Part shown: positions 8,498 through 17,191 of the stretch, one piece after another
How positions within the stretch are numbered: position 1 is the first letter of the stretch
Layout of the letters: every line of letters begins with the position of its first letter
From: Sphingosinithalassobacter tenebrarum
GTDB taxonomy: Bacteria; Pseudomonadota; Alphaproteobacteria; Sphingomonadales; Sphingomonadaceae
DNA length: 64,000 nt
Direction of reading: 5' to 3'
Assembly: GCF_011057975.1 (NCBI RefSeq)
Contig: NZ_CP049109.1
Coordinates: 930,001-994,000 of the forward strand
Program-made: the position numbers and the translations under genes
Notes under the pieces: model-generated
What the model was told of the DNA's origin: nothing
Databases searched by the model: none
Seen by the model: the letters and a program-made list of their open reading frames with translations, nothing else

Positions 8498-10033
8498 ATG
8501 GTGAAACACGCTCTTCCGGTCACGCGCGCGCAGGATTTCGCGCAATGGTATCAAACCGTGATTTCCGAAGCCGACATGGCCGAGGAATCCGGGGTTCGCG
8601 GATGCATGGTCATCCGCCCCTGGGGCTTCGGCATCTGGGAACGGATGCAGCGGCTGCTCGACGATCGCATCCGTGCAACGGGGCATGAGAATTGCTATTT
8701 CCCGCTGTTCATCCCGCTTTCCTATTTCGAGAAGGAAGCCGAGCATGTCGAAGGCTTCGCCAAGGAAATGGCGGTCGTCACGCATCACCGGCTGATCCCG
8801 GACGGCAAGGGCGGGCTGATGCCCGATCCCGAGGCGAAGCTGGAAGAGCCGCTGATCGTGCGCCCGACGTCGGAAACGGTGATCGGGTCGGCGTTCGCGC
8901 GCTGGATCCAGAGCTGGCGCGACCTGCCGGTGCTGATCAACCAATGGGCGAACGTCGTTCGCTGGGAAATGCGCACGCGCATGTTCCTGCGCACCAGCGA
9001 GTTTCTGTGGCAGGAAGGCCATACCGCGCACGCCACCGAGGAAGAGGCGCGCTACGAAACGCTGACGATGCTCGAGGTGTATCGCAGCTTCGCCGAGGAT
9101 TGCGTCGCGATGCCGGTGATCGCGGGCGAGAAGCCGGAGAATGAGCGCTTCCCGGGCGCGGTCGGCACCTGGTCGATCGAGGCGATGATGCAGGACGGCA
9201 AGGCGCTGCAGGCGGGGACCAGCCATTTTCTCGGCACCAATTTCGCCAAGGCGCAGAATATCCGTTTCCAGAATGCCGAGGGCCAGTTCGAACTGGCGCA
9301 GACGACCAGCTGGGGCATGTCGACGCGGATGATCGGCGGGCTGATCATGACGCATGGCGACGACGATGGTCTGCGCGTGCCGCCGCGCATCGCGCCGTGG
9401 CAGGTGGTGATCGTGCCGATGCTGCGCGACACGCCCGACGATGCGACGCTGATCGAATATTGCCGCGATATCCAGCGCAGTATCAGCCACCTGACCGCGC
9501 TGGGCGAGCCGGTGCGCGTGCTGATGGACGTCAAGCCGGTCAAGGCGGCGACCAAGCGCTGGGGCTGGGTGAAGAAGGGCGCGCCGATCATCCTGGAGGT
9601 CGGCGGCCGCGACATGGCGGGCAGCAACGTGTCGGTGTTGCGCCGCGACCAGCTCTATCGCGACGACGGCAAGCTCAATTCGAGCATCGTCAATCGCGAC
9701 GAATTCATCGACCAGGTCCCCGAACTGCTCGAGAACATCCAGACCGGCCTGCATCAGGAAGCCCGCGCCCGGCTGCGCGCCAACATCGTCCGCGCGACGA
9801 GCCGCGAGGAAGTGTCGCTGCGCTTCGCCGAAAAGGGCGATTTCAACGGCTGGGTCGAAGTGCCCTGGTGCCGTGCGACCGGCGAGGATCTCGAAGAGAT
9901 CGTCAAGTGGCTCAAGTCCCTGAAGCTTACCTTCCGCAACGTGCCCGAACATAGCGACAAGACCGAAGGCCCCTGTTTCTTCTACCCCGACCGCCCGGCG
10001 GTGGAGCGGATCCTGATCGCGCGGGCTTATTGA
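8498..10033 (+). CDS. proS: prolyl-tRNA synthetase, type 3 (short form)
   Basis: A 511-residue class II aminoacyl-tRNA synthetase charging tRNA-Pro. Visible are the N-terminal VTRAQDFAQWYQTVI, the CYFPLFIPLSYFEKEAEHVEGF segment in two parts, LIVRPTSETVI (motif 2 region), VNQW-type anchor and TTSWGMSTRM (motif 3 region). The bacterial editing insertion domain is absent. The protein ends in ILIARAY, the terminal tyrosine typical of the archaeal/eukaryal-like type found in many alphaproteobacteria. The start at 8498 matches the family N terminus; the open frame extends to 8441 without a plausible start. Confidence 0.95.
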   Translation: MVKHALPVTRAQDFAQWYQTVISEADMAEESGVRGCMVIRPWGFGIWERMQRLLDDRIRATGHENCYFPLFIPLSYFEKEAEHVEGFAKEMAVVTHHRLIPDGKGGLMPDPEAKLEEPLIVRPTSETVIGSAFARWIQSWRDLPVLINQWANVVRWEMRTRMFLRTSEFLWQEGHTAHATEEEARYETLTMLEVYRSFAEDCVAMPVIAGEKPENERFPGAVGTWSIEAMMQDGKALQAGTSHFLGTNFAKAQNIRFQNAEGQFELAQTTSWGMSTRMIGGLIMTHGDDDGLRVPPRIAPWQVVIVPMLRDTPDDATLIEYCRDIQRSISHLTALGEPVRVLMDVKPVKAATKRWGWVKKGAPIILEVGGRDMAGSNVSVLRRDQLYRDDGKLNSSIVNRDEFIDQVPELLENIQTGLHQEARARLRANIVRATSREEVSLRFAEKGDFNGWVEVPWCRATGEDLEEIVKWLKSLKLTFRNVPEHSDKTEGPCFFYPDRPAVERILIARAY

Positions 10034-10065
10034 GCGAAGACCGACGGGCGGCTGCGCTCCATCCA

Positions 10066-10195
10066 TTCCTCCCCCGCCAGGGGGAGGGGGACCGCCGAAG
10101 GCGGTGGAGGGGGCGGACAGAGTGCTCGTTTCCCATGTCCCGCAACCTCCCCCTCCGACGCGCTTTGCGCGCCACCTCCCCCTTGCGGGGGAGGA
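10066..10195. repeat. palindromic repeat family R2, copy 1
   Basis: The left arm CCTCCCCCGCCAGGGGGAGG is followed by GGGACCGCCGAAGGCGGTGG. The right arm holds CCTCCCCCTCCGACG, a CGCGCTTTGCGCG hairpin and CACCTCCCCCTTGCGGGGGAG. The two arms are inverted. It occupies the region just after proS; a second copy is at 47322-47446. Confidence 0.8.
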
Positions 10196-10211
10196 TGATT
10201 GCTTAGTAACC

Positions 10212-10325
10212 AGCCGTTCGTCCTGAGTAGCCGCTGAGCGAAGCCGAAGACCCGTATCGAAGGGCCCTTCGATACGGGTCTTCGCTAGGCCTTCGGCTGT
10301 TCAGCCCCAACTCAGGGCAAACGGA
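10212..10325. repeat. palindromic repeat with a 40-bp perfect palindrome
   Basis: The outer flanks CCGTTCGTCCTGAGT and ACTCAGGGCAAACGG are near-inverted. At the centre, 10245-10284 is a perfect palindrome whose half is CGAAGACCCGTATCGAAGGG. It is related in style to family R3. The rest of the 10326-10591 gap holds a doubled GTTCGCACC at 10404-10422 and no credible gene. Confidence 0.75.
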
Positions 10326-10591
10326 GCGGGGTGGTTGACCCCGTTTGGTGCCAGCGTTGGTCCGTTCGCCTCATTCCCCAAAACCCACGCATTTCCGTGC
10401 CAAGTTCGCACCGGTTCGCACCAACACGCGCGCGGACGCGCCCGCAGGCGCGCCCGCGTGAGGCGCGCAGTATAGCGGAACATGCATGGATCGGGGGGTG
10501 TAGGACAGGGGATTTTGTCCCCGAGGCAGGGGAGTTGTCGCTCTCCAATGATTTGTGGTGTTCGCTTTGGTCCTGGCGGTGGGCACCGCGA

Positions 10592-11665
10592 TCAGAGACG
10601 CGGACTATCCTGTTTTCTCCGTCGATAGCTTCTCGGAGACATGCCAGACCATCGATGGAAGGCGCGAGCGAAGGCGGTTCGATCCGAAAAACCCAGCAGA
10701 TAGGCCGCTTCCTCTATCGAAATCTTGCCGCCGTCGAGATAGCTGCAGGCGAGACGCTGTCTTAGCCCGTCGAGCAACGCAGCGAAGCTTGTGCCCTCGG
10801 CGCGAAGACGTCGATATAGCGTTTGTCGGCTAACGCCCATTTCCCGTGCGATCGTAGCGATACCATGATCGCCGGTATGCAATCGGGCAGCCAGCAGCGA
10901 TTCGATCTGGCCGGTCAATCGGTCGTTACCGCCTAGTTGCGAGAGTTGCGCATCGGCATGATCGCAAAGGATCCCGAAGACATAACGTGGAGCCTGTGCG
11001 ACACGGTAATCGGCCCATGCTGCGTCCATTCGCATCGCGTTTTCAGTGCAGCCAAAATCGACCGGCGCCCCAAAAATGCGCGCATATTCGCGCGGGTCGG
11101 CAGGTATTGGCCGCGTCAGCCGGACGTGGTGCACGAATGTCGACTGGGAAAAAGCGCGAACACCGCACACCATGAAGGCGAATGCTGCCTCGACCAGTTC
11201 GTGAAAATCATCCGGGGGCACCAGCGAGTCAATCAGCCACAGGCCATCCTCGCGGTGTTCAAGTCTGTACCGCTCGCGACGCTCGCCCGGATCAACGACA
11301 AGCCGTCCATAACGATTTATCTGGGCGAAGGCATCGCGCATGGTGGGCGATGCGAGGGTGATCAGCCCCACCACCGAAAAACGAGACAGGTCGCGACGTT
11401 CGGCAAAGTGCAGCGCAATCGCTGGGTCGCCACAGGCATTCTTTGCAGCCTCCACCAGCAAGCGATACTTGCCGACAGGGATACGCGCGTCGTGATCGGC
11501 AAGCTCGGCGGTGGCGATATCGGCAGTTGCCTGCAACAATGCCGCATCAGCACCATTGTCGGCGGCGAACTCCAGCATGCCCTGAACGACGCCTGCCGCG
11601 ATTGTAGAGATAGTCAGCTCTGTCTCCGTGCAACCAAATGTCACGATTGTGCGACAGCCTGCCAT
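10592..11665 (-). CDS. AraC-family transcriptional regulator
   Basis: About 357 residues with the OruR/ArgR-like layout: an N-terminal ligand-sensing (arabinose_bd) domain over roughly 1-210, then a C-terminal AraC double helix-turn-helix. HTH1 is seen in GIATIAREMGVSRQTLYRRL, and the second in ISIEEAAYLLGFSDRTAFAR, followed by the signature FHRWSGMSPRSYRR. ATG 11665 is preferred to the GTG 9 bases upstream, but no good ribosome site distinguishes them and a shorter start is possible. It is divergent from a small membrane protein gene, its most likely target besides itself. The inducer is unknown. Confidence 0.85.
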   Translation of the reverse strand: MAGCRTIVTFGCTETELTISTIAAGVVQGMLEFAADNGADAALLQATADIATAELADHDARIPVGKYRLLVEAAKNACGDPAIALHFAERRDLSRFSVVGLITLASPTMRDAFAQINRYGRLVVDPGERRERYRLEHREDGLWLIDSLVPPDDFHELVEAAFAFMVCGVRAFSQSTFVHHVRLTRPIPADPREYARIFGAPVDFGCTENAMRMDAAWADYRVAQAPRYVFGILCDHADAQLSQLGGNDRLTGQIESLLAARLHTGDHGIATIAREMGVSRQTLYRRLRAEGTSFAALLDGLRQRLACSYLDGGKISIEEAAYLLGFSDRTAFARAFHRWSGMSPRSYRRRKQDSPRL

Positions 11666-11755
11666 AGAAGTCACGATGATTGTACTGCATCGCTAAAACA
11701 CTGAATTTTGCCAGGCGAGACGCAGTCATCGGGTAGCAGAGCAGGGAGCAGCAGC

Positions 11756-12202
11756 ATGCGCGATCAAACGGTACCATTTCTTCCCAAATATCGACGCTAT
11801 GGGCTGATCCTGCTGTATGGGCTCACAGCGGTGTTGCTGGGCAGTGATGTCTGGCCCGCGATACTCGGTGCGGACGCGCAGACCGATCCGATCCGGGGAA
11901 TCGCGCTGAGTATCTGGGGCACGTTTTCGCTGCTGGCGGTGCTCGGCATCCGGTATCCGGAACGGATGTTGCCGCTCCTCTTTGCCCAGTTCACGTACAA
12001 GGTGATCTGGCTCTGCGCTTTTGCCCTGCCGCGGTGGCGCGCCGGTACGCTTGATCCAAGCACCGATGGCCTGTTTCACAGCATGGCAATAGGGCTCGGG
12101 TTCGATCTGGTGCTTGTCCCGTGGATATTCGTGGCGCGAAGCTATTTTGCTCGGTTCTTTGTGTTCGGCTCTGATCATGCCCGTGGAGCGGAACCCGGTT
12201 AA
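11756..12202 (+). CDS. four-helix membrane protein, function unknown
   Basis: A 148-residue protein with about four hydrophobic helices: YGLILLYGLTAVLLG near residue 15, then IALSIWGTFSLLAVLGI, LLFAQFTYKVIWLCAFAL and the segment from GLGFDLVLVPWIFVA. Start ATG 11756 follows GGGAG at 8 bases; an earlier in-frame ATG at 11708 has no such site. No catalytic motif is seen. It is transcribed away from the AraC regulator, which suggests it may be regulated by it. Confidence 0.65.
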   Translation: MRDQTVPFLPKYRRYGLILLYGLTAVLLGSDVWPAILGADAQTDPIRGIALSIWGTFSLLAVLGIRYPERMLPLLFAQFTYKVIWLCAFALPRWRAGTLDPSTDGLFHSMAIGLGFDLVLVPWIFVARSYFARFFVFGSDHARGAEPG

Positions 12203-12259
12203 GCTGCTGAATGGTGCTTTCCCCGTGACGCGCCGCCTCTGCGCCCCTACATCTCTGCG

Positions 12260-14611
12260 ATGCCCAAACACCCCGGCCTGCCGACGCGGCAGCAGATCAT
12301 CGATTTTGTCACCAACAGCGATCAGCCCGCGGGCAAGCGCGAGATTGCGCGTGCCTTTGGCCTGCGCGGGAATGACAAGATCGCGTTGAAGGCGCTGCTC
12401 AAGGACATGGCCGACGAAGGGCTGCTCGACAGCGCGCCGGGCCGCGCGTTCCACAAGATGGGCGGGCTGCCCAAGGTGACGGTGTTGCGCATCGTCGACA
12501 TTGATGGCGACACGGTGTGGGCGCAGCCGGAGCGTTGGGAGGCCGAGGGCATTCCCGAGCCGCGGGTGCGGGTGCGTGAGCGCGGCAAGCGTTCGGCGCT
12601 GGGCGTCGGCGATCGCATCCTTGCGCGGACCGAAGAGGCCGGAAATGGCTGGATCGCGCATCCGATGAAGAAGCTTGCGCCCGGCGCGGCGCTGATGCTT
12701 GGCGTGCTGCATGAAGAGGGCGGCAAGCTGTGGCTGCAGGGAGTGGAGAAGAAGGAGCGGCGCGACTTTCCCGTGTCCGATGCGGGCGATGCCGAGCCCG
12801 GCGACTTGGTGCTCGCCGAAAAGGCCGGGCGTCCGCCGCGCGTCACTGCGCGCGTCACCGAACGGCTGGGCGACCCGTTCGAGCCGCGCAGCTTCTCGCT
12901 GATCGCGATCCACAAGCATGAAATCCCGCATGTCTTTTCCGACGAGCTGATCGCCGAGGCCGAGCGGGTGGCGAAGCAGGATTTGGGCGAGAAGCGCGAG
13001 GATTTGCGCCATCTCCCCATCGTCGCGATCGATCCGGCGGATGCGCGCGACCATGACGATGCGATCTGGGCGGCGCGCGACGATGATCCGAAGAATGACG
13101 GCGGGTGGAAGGCGATTGTCGCGATCGCCGACGTGAGCTTTTACGTCCGCCCCGGCTCGCTGCTCGACAAGGAAGCCAAGAAGCGCGGCAACAGCGTCTA
13201 TTTTCCCGACCGGGTGGTGCCGATGCTGCCGGAGGTGCTTTCGGCGGATGTGTGTTCGCTGAAGGAAGGCGCCGATCGCGCGGCGATGGTGTGCCATCTT
13301 CAGGTCGACAAGGACGGCAATCTCAAGCGCTGGCGCTTTACCCGCGCGGTGATCCGCGTGGCGGGGAATATCGCCTATGAGGACGCGCAGGCGGCGATGG
13401 ATGCGCGTACCCCCCCTCCCGCAGGCGGGAGGGGGCCGGGGGGTGGGCCCGCGCTATCCGCTGACGATGGTGTTGGGGATGGGCCGGGTGCCCACCCCCC
13501 GACCCCCTCCCGCAAGCGGGAGGGGGAGGTTGATCCCGAACTCGTCGAAACCGCGCTGGTGCCGCTTTGGGAATGCTGGCGCGCGCTCAACAAGGCGCGC
13601 GATCGGCGCAATCCGCTCGATCTCGATTTGCCCGAGCGGCGGATCGTGCTCGACGAACTGGGGCGCATCCTCTCGGTCGCGCCGCGCGAGCGGCTCGATG
13701 CGCACAAGCTGGTCGAGGATTATATGATCGCGGCGAATGTCGCGGCGGCCAAGGCGCTCGAGGAGCGCAAGAGCGCCGTGATGTATCGCATCCACGAGCC
13801 GCCGGGGCGCGAGAAGCTGGTCGCGCTCAAGGACTATCTCAAGACCTTCGATATCGATTTCGCGCTGGGGCAGGTGATCCGTCCTGCGACCTTCAATCAT
13901 ATCCTCGACAAGGTGAAGGAGCATGACGGACGCGAGGAGATCATGCAGCAGGTGCTGCGCACGCAGACCCAGGCCTATTACGGGCCGCAAAATGCCGGGC
14001 ATTTCGGGCTGGCGCTGGGGAGCTATGCGCATTTCACCTCGCCCATTCGCCGCTATGCCGATCTGATCGTCCATCGCTCGCTCACCTATGCCTATGATCT
14101 CGGCCCCGGCGCGCTGACGGCGGAAGAGGCGGCGGGGATGGACCGGATCGGCGAGACGATCAGCCAGCATGAGCGCCGCGCGATGGAGGCCGAGCGCGAT
14201 ACGGTCGACCGCTATGTCGCGGCCTATCTTTCGCAGCATGTCGGCACGGTGATGGAGACGCGGATCACCGGGGTGCAGAATTTCGGCTTCTTCGCGACGG
14301 TCGACGGGATCGGCGGCGACGGGCTGGTGCCCGCGCGCGACCTGGGCCGCGAATATTTCCGCTATGACGAGGCCGGGCAACGGCTGGTCGGCGAGGATAG
14401 CGGCGAGGAATTCAAGCTGGGGCAGCGGCTGCCGCTCAAGCTGGTCGAGGCCAATCCGGTGTCGGGCGCGCTACGGTTCGAACTGCCCGATGGCAAGGGA
14501 TCGGCGGGCGGTCCGCCGCGCGGCGGGCGCGGGGGCAAGAACGGTCCCAAGCGCCAGATCAAGCGGCGCGGGCGGCCGGCGAATATCCGCCATCAGGGGC
14601 GCAAGCGGTAA
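12260..14611 (+). CDS. rnr: ribonuclease R (RNB-family 3'-5' exoribonuclease), with an in-frame repeat insertion
   Basis: A 783-residue processive exoribonuclease that degrades structured RNA. An N-terminal winged-helix segment comes first, then cold-shock domains, the RNB catalytic domain with Asp258, Asp264, Asp266 and Asp267 in DPADARDHDDAIW (same spacing as the E. coli metal-binding aspartates), an S1 domain near 640-730 and a basic tail ending QGRKR. The HFTSPIRRYADLIVHR motif is intact. Residues about 384-423 are a Pro/Gly-rich stretch (PPPAGGRGPGGG to PSRKREGE) encoded by an R1 repeat. The frame stays open across it, so the enzyme is probably functional. Confidence 0.95.
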   Translation: MPKHPGLPTRQQIIDFVTNSDQPAGKREIARAFGLRGNDKIALKALLKDMADEGLLDSAPGRAFHKMGGLPKVTVLRIVDIDGDTVWAQPERWEAEGIPEPRVRVRERGKRSALGVGDRILARTEEAGNGWIAHPMKKLAPGAALMLGVLHEEGGKLWLQGVEKKERRDFPVSDAGDAEPGDLVLAEKAGRPPRVTARVTERLGDPFEPRSFSLIAIHKHEIPHVFSDELIAEAERVAKQDLGEKREDLRHLPIVAIDPADARDHDDAIWAARDDDPKNDGGWKAIVAIADVSFYVRPGSLLDKEAKKRGNSVYFPDRVVPMLPEVLSADVCSLKEGADRAAMVCHLQVDKDGNLKRWRFTRAVIRVAGNIAYEDAQAAMDARTPPPAGGRGPGGGPALSADDGVGDGPGAHPPTPSRKREGEVDPELVETALVPLWECWRALNKARDRRNPLDLDLPERRIVLDELGRILSVAPRERLDAHKLVEDYMIAANVAAAKALEERKSAVMYRIHEPPGREKLVALKDYLKTFDIDFALGQVIRPATFNHILDKVKEHDGREEIMQQVLRTQTQAYYGPQNAGHFGLALGSYAHFTSPIRRYADLIVHRSLTYAYDLGPGALTAEEAAGMDRIGETISQHERRAMEAERDTVDRYVAAYLSQHVGTVMETRITGVQNFGFFATVDGIGGDGLVPARDLGREYFRYDEAGQRLVGEDSGEEFKLGQRLPLKLVEANPVSGALRFELPDGKGSAGGPPRGGRGGKNGPKRQIKRRGRPANIRHQGRKR
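13410..13529 (+). repeat. R1 palindromic repeat inserted in frame inside rnr
   Basis: The left arm CCCCTCCCGCAGGCGGGAGG is followed by GGGCCGGGGGGTGGG. The right arm is CCCACCCCCCGACCCCCTCC followed by CGCAAGCGGGAGGGGGAGG. It matches the intergenic copy at 2683-2803. It lies between RNB-domain codons and adds about 40 residues without shifting the frame. Confidence 0.85.
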
Positions 14612-14625
14612 CAGAAGGAAGTCCT

Positions 14626-14955
14626 ATGTCCGGCATTGGAGCATCGACTGCGGCAGCATCGGCGGGAGTGGCAGCGCAGAAGATCGAGCGCGCAATCCTC
14701 GCGCGCTTCGAGGATGCCGAGGCGTTCAGCGGGCGCAAGGCAATCCTGTTCGAGCCGCAGGGACGGCAGGAGGCGCGCATCTTCGCCCGGCTTCGCAAGG
14801 CGCGGGCGATCCGCGACACGGGCGCGGGGCGCCACTATTTCGATCGCGAAACCTATCAGAACCATCTTGCCGATCGCAGGCGCGGGGGAATGCTGGTGGC
14901 TGGGGCGTTCATCGCGCTTGCCGTGATCGGCGTAGTGGTCGCCAGCGCCAACTAA
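14626..14955 (+). CDS. small membrane-anchored protein, function unknown
   Basis: A 109-residue protein with an Ala-rich N terminus, a charged middle (ARFEDAEAFSGRKAILFEPQ) and one C-terminal transmembrane helix (MLVAGAFIALAVIGVVVA) ending two residues before the stop. The AGAAGGAAG ribosome site 6 bases upstream supports the start. It follows rnr by 14 bases and may be cotranscribed. The layout suggests a cytoplasmic domain tethered to the inner membrane by its tail. I do not recognise the family. Confidence 0.65.
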   Translation: MSGIGASTAAASAGVAAQKIERAILARFEDAEAFSGRKAILFEPQGRQEARIFARLRKARAIRDTGAGRHYFDRETYQNHLADRRRGGMLVAGAFIALAVIGVVVASAN

Positions 14956-15015
14956 AGGCGTGACCTTCGCGCAGTAGTGCATTAGTGAAGCAATACACTA
15001 TCTGCCGGGGGCCTC

Positions 15016-15540
15016 ATGATTCAGTTCGGTATTCGTTTCTTCCTCATCCTCGTCCTCACCTTCGTGGTGCATGAGGCGGCGCATGCGCTGGCGGGGCTGG
15101 CGATGGGATTTCCGGTCGAGATCGGGCTGAATCACGTCCGCCCAGTGGGCGCCGTGCCGCCCGACGCGACGCAGGCGATGCTGATTTCGGCAGCCGGGCC
15201 GGCGGTCACGGTGGCCATCGCGCTGATCGCGCTGGCGACGATGCGGAACAGCGTCACCGGCTTCCTGATCATCCTGGCGGCATTTCTCTGTCGCGCGATG
15301 GCGAGCGTGGTGTCGCTGTGGAACGCCAATGACGAGATGCGGATTTCCGAATCGCTCGGTATCGGCGCATGGACGCTGCCGATCGCCGTCACGCTGCTGC
15401 TCGGCGTGCTGGTGTGGCTCGCCGCGAAGGGCAAGCCGTTCGCCGCGCGCCACTGGCGGGTGCTCTATTACAGTGGGTCGCTGGGGCTGGCCGCAGTCGT
15501 CGGCGCGGACATGGTGTTGCCGCGCCTGACGATCGGATAG
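15016..15540 (+). CDS. small M50-like (site-2-protease-type) membrane metallopeptidase homologue
   Basis: A 174-residue polytopic protein with HExxH zinc motif HEAAHALAG at about residues 20-28 in the first helix, followed by MGFPVEIGLN. SAAGPAVTVAIALIAL (residues 56-71) matches the second helix of M50 proteases. The usual third ligand motif (N-x2-P-x2-LDG) is replaced by SLWNANDEMRISES, where an Asp could serve as ligand. No PDZ domain is present. Whether it is active is open. It stands alone between rnr and a convergent reductase-like gene, with 4 bases between their ends. Confidence 0.6.
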   Translation: MIQFGIRFFLILVLTFVVHEAAHALAGLAMGFPVEIGLNHVRPVGAVPPDATQAMLISAAGPAVTVAIALIALATMRNSVTGFLIILAAFLCRAMASVVSLWNANDEMRISESLGIGAWTLPIAVTLLLGVLVWLAAKGKPFAARHWRVLYYSGSLGLAAVVGADMVLPRLTIG

Positions 15541-15544
15541 CGCG

Positions 15545-16720
15545 CTATCCCTCGATCGTGATCGTGACGCCGGCATTTTCCGCCAGCCGCTTGCGCAGCG
15601 TTTCGGGCATCAGCCCGCCGGCGGTCCAGAGGCCGGGCTTCGCGACGCCGTCCTGAATCAGGCACAGCGCGGATTCGGTGATCATCTTGCTGGTCGAGCC
15701 ATAGCCGGGATCGCGATCGCCCTTGACGACCGACCGGATGCGCTGCCCGTCGGGCATTTCGGCGATGAACCAGAGTTCGTAAAAGCCGCTGTCGCGCTCT
15801 TCCCTGCTCGGGCCTTCGCCGGGCTTGGGACCGCCTTCGCCGCCGATCTGCGGCGCCTTGGCGATCGCTTCGGCGGCGGCTTTCGCGGCTTCGCCGATGC
15901 CCGGCGCGATCATCATCTCGTCATAGACGAAGTCGGCGCCATAGGGCTTGCCCGCGAGGAAGTTGGATCGGTGGACATTCTTGGTGTTGATCGTCGCCAT
16001 CATGAACGGCGCGACCCAGCCGCCGACGGCATCGTCATGGTGCGGCAGCATCCCCTTGGGCTGATCGGGGCCGGTGAAGCCCGGCGTGAGCGCGAAGGGA
16101 TCGAGCATCAGCTTGAGGATCGCGGGGTCCTTCGCCGCCGCCGCCATCGTCGCCCGGGCACTCGCCGCGGTGCCGCCGGAGAAAGTGCCCTTCATTGCCT
16201 TGATCCGGCCCTTCACGCGCGGCGCAGGCTTGCCGAAACGGTCGATGCATTCGCGTTCGACCGCCCAGACGCCGAGATCGAAGGGGATCGAATCGAAGCC
16301 GCAGGAAAAGACGATGCACGCGCCGCTCGCCTTTGCCGCGTCCTCATGCGCGTCGATCATGTGGCGCATCCAGGCGGGCTCGCCCGACAAGTCGACATAG
16401 TGCGTGCCGTTGGCGGCGCAGGCCGCGACGAGTTCGCTGCCGTGCAGCTGATAGGGGCCGACAGTGGTGATCACCGCGCGCGTGCGCTTCACCATGTCGC
16501 GCAGCGCGGCGGGGTCACTCGAATCGGCGGTCACCAGCGGCGTGTCGGCGGGCGCGCCGAGTTCGTCGCGCACTGCCTCCAGCTTGGTCAGCGAGCGGCC
16601 CGCCATCGCCCATTTGTGGCCCGATGCGGCATGGCGTTCGAGAATATATTCGGCCACCAGCCGACCGGTAAACCCGGTGGCGCCATAGACGATCAGGTCA
16701 AATTCGCGTGCGTCGGCCAT
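15545..16720 (-). CDS. saccharopine dehydrogenase-like / trans-acting enoyl reductase family protein
   Basis: A 391-residue oxidoreductase-like protein with an N-terminal Rossmann motif FDLIVYGATGFTGRLVAEYI, then GRSLTKLEAVRDELG. The GPYQLHGSELVAACAANGTH and CGFDSIPFDLGV segments are typical of the membrane-associated trans-acting enoyl reductase group in actinobacteria and proteobacteria. ATG 16720 follows a GGAGAGGAAAC site; the longer frame to 16756 lacks support. Substrate unknown; a role in lipid or polyketide reduction is inferred from the family only. Confidence 0.8.
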   Translation of the reverse strand: MADAREFDLIVYGATGFTGRLVAEYILERHAASGHKWAMAGRSLTKLEAVRDELGAPADTPLVTADSSDPAALRDMVKRTRAVITTVGPYQLHGSELVAACAANGTHYVDLSGEPAWMRHMIDAHEDAAKASGACIVFSCGFDSIPFDLGVWAVERECIDRFGKPAPRVKGRIKAMKGTFSGGTAASARATMAAAAKDPAILKLMLDPFALTPGFTGPDQPKGMLPHHDDAVGGWVAPFMMATINTKNVHRSNFLAGKPYGADFVYDEMMIAPGIGEAAKAAAEAIAKAPQIGGEGGPKPGEGPSREERDSGFYELWFIAEMPDGQRIRSVVKGDRDPGYGSTSKMITESALCLIQDGVAKPGLWTAGGLMPETLRKRLAENAGVTITIEG

Positions 16721-16834
16721 GTTTCCTCTCCTCCCGTTGCGTACCGTGGCTTCCAATCACCGGAAACCAACGAAGCAATCGGCTTTGCGTTCTCCATACC
16801 CGAAGGTTGAAGCCGAGGAACAGCCGCAGTTACG

Positions 16835-16886
16835 AAAAAGGGGGTGAGGTGCGGCGCGCGGACTGGGGGAGGGCGCGCCGCACCTC
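16835..16886 (-). terminator. intrinsic terminator of the ydcH-like gene
   Basis: A 14-bp stem, GAGGTGCGGCGCGC (16846-16859) against GCGCGCCGCACCTC (16873-16886). Reading the minus strand it is followed by CACCCC and TTTTT. It begins 5 bases after the stop of the small YdcH-type gene. Confidence 0.7.
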
Positions 16887-16891
16887 GGGGA

Positions 16892-17062
16892 TCAGCCGGG
16901 AATGGCAACCCGGCGTTGAAGTGCCGCAATCTCGTCCTTCAGCCGCAGGCGGATGCGCTTGAGGGTCTTCATCTCCTCCTGCCGATTGGCGGCGCGGCAA
17001 TTGTCGATCAGGCGGTTGAGGCGACGATGCCGCCGGCTGAGATCATTGAGGCGATCCTTCAT
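16892..17062 (-). CDS. YdcH/DUF465 family small protein
   Basis: A 56-residue highly charged helical protein: HRRLNRLIDNCRAA, then EEMKTLKRIRLRLKDEIAAL, the pattern of the DUF465 (YdcH) family. Start ATG 17062 is favoured over ATG 17074 because GGAG lies 6 bases before it. Such proteins are common singletons in proteobacteria with no firmly known role. It is divergent from the OxyR-like regulator, sharing a 129-bp upstream region, and ends in a strong terminator. Confidence 0.75.
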   Translation of the reverse strand: MKDRLNDLSRRHRRLNRLIDNCRAANRQEEMKTLKRIRLRLKDEIAALQRRVAIPG

Positions 17063-17191
17063 TCCCAACTCCATCTTACAGGTGCTTTCTGATGAGCACG
17101 CGAGGAATGTGCGGAAAGACGGGACGAAGCGCCAATTGAAAGCGAAGGCACATTTCGATAGATTTTGTCTATCGACCGAGGAGCGCCGCGC

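Noticed and set aside
13410..13529. Repeat in rnr as a frameshift or pseudogene signal
   Set aside because: The frame stays open through the insert and all downstream RNB and S1 motifs are intact.
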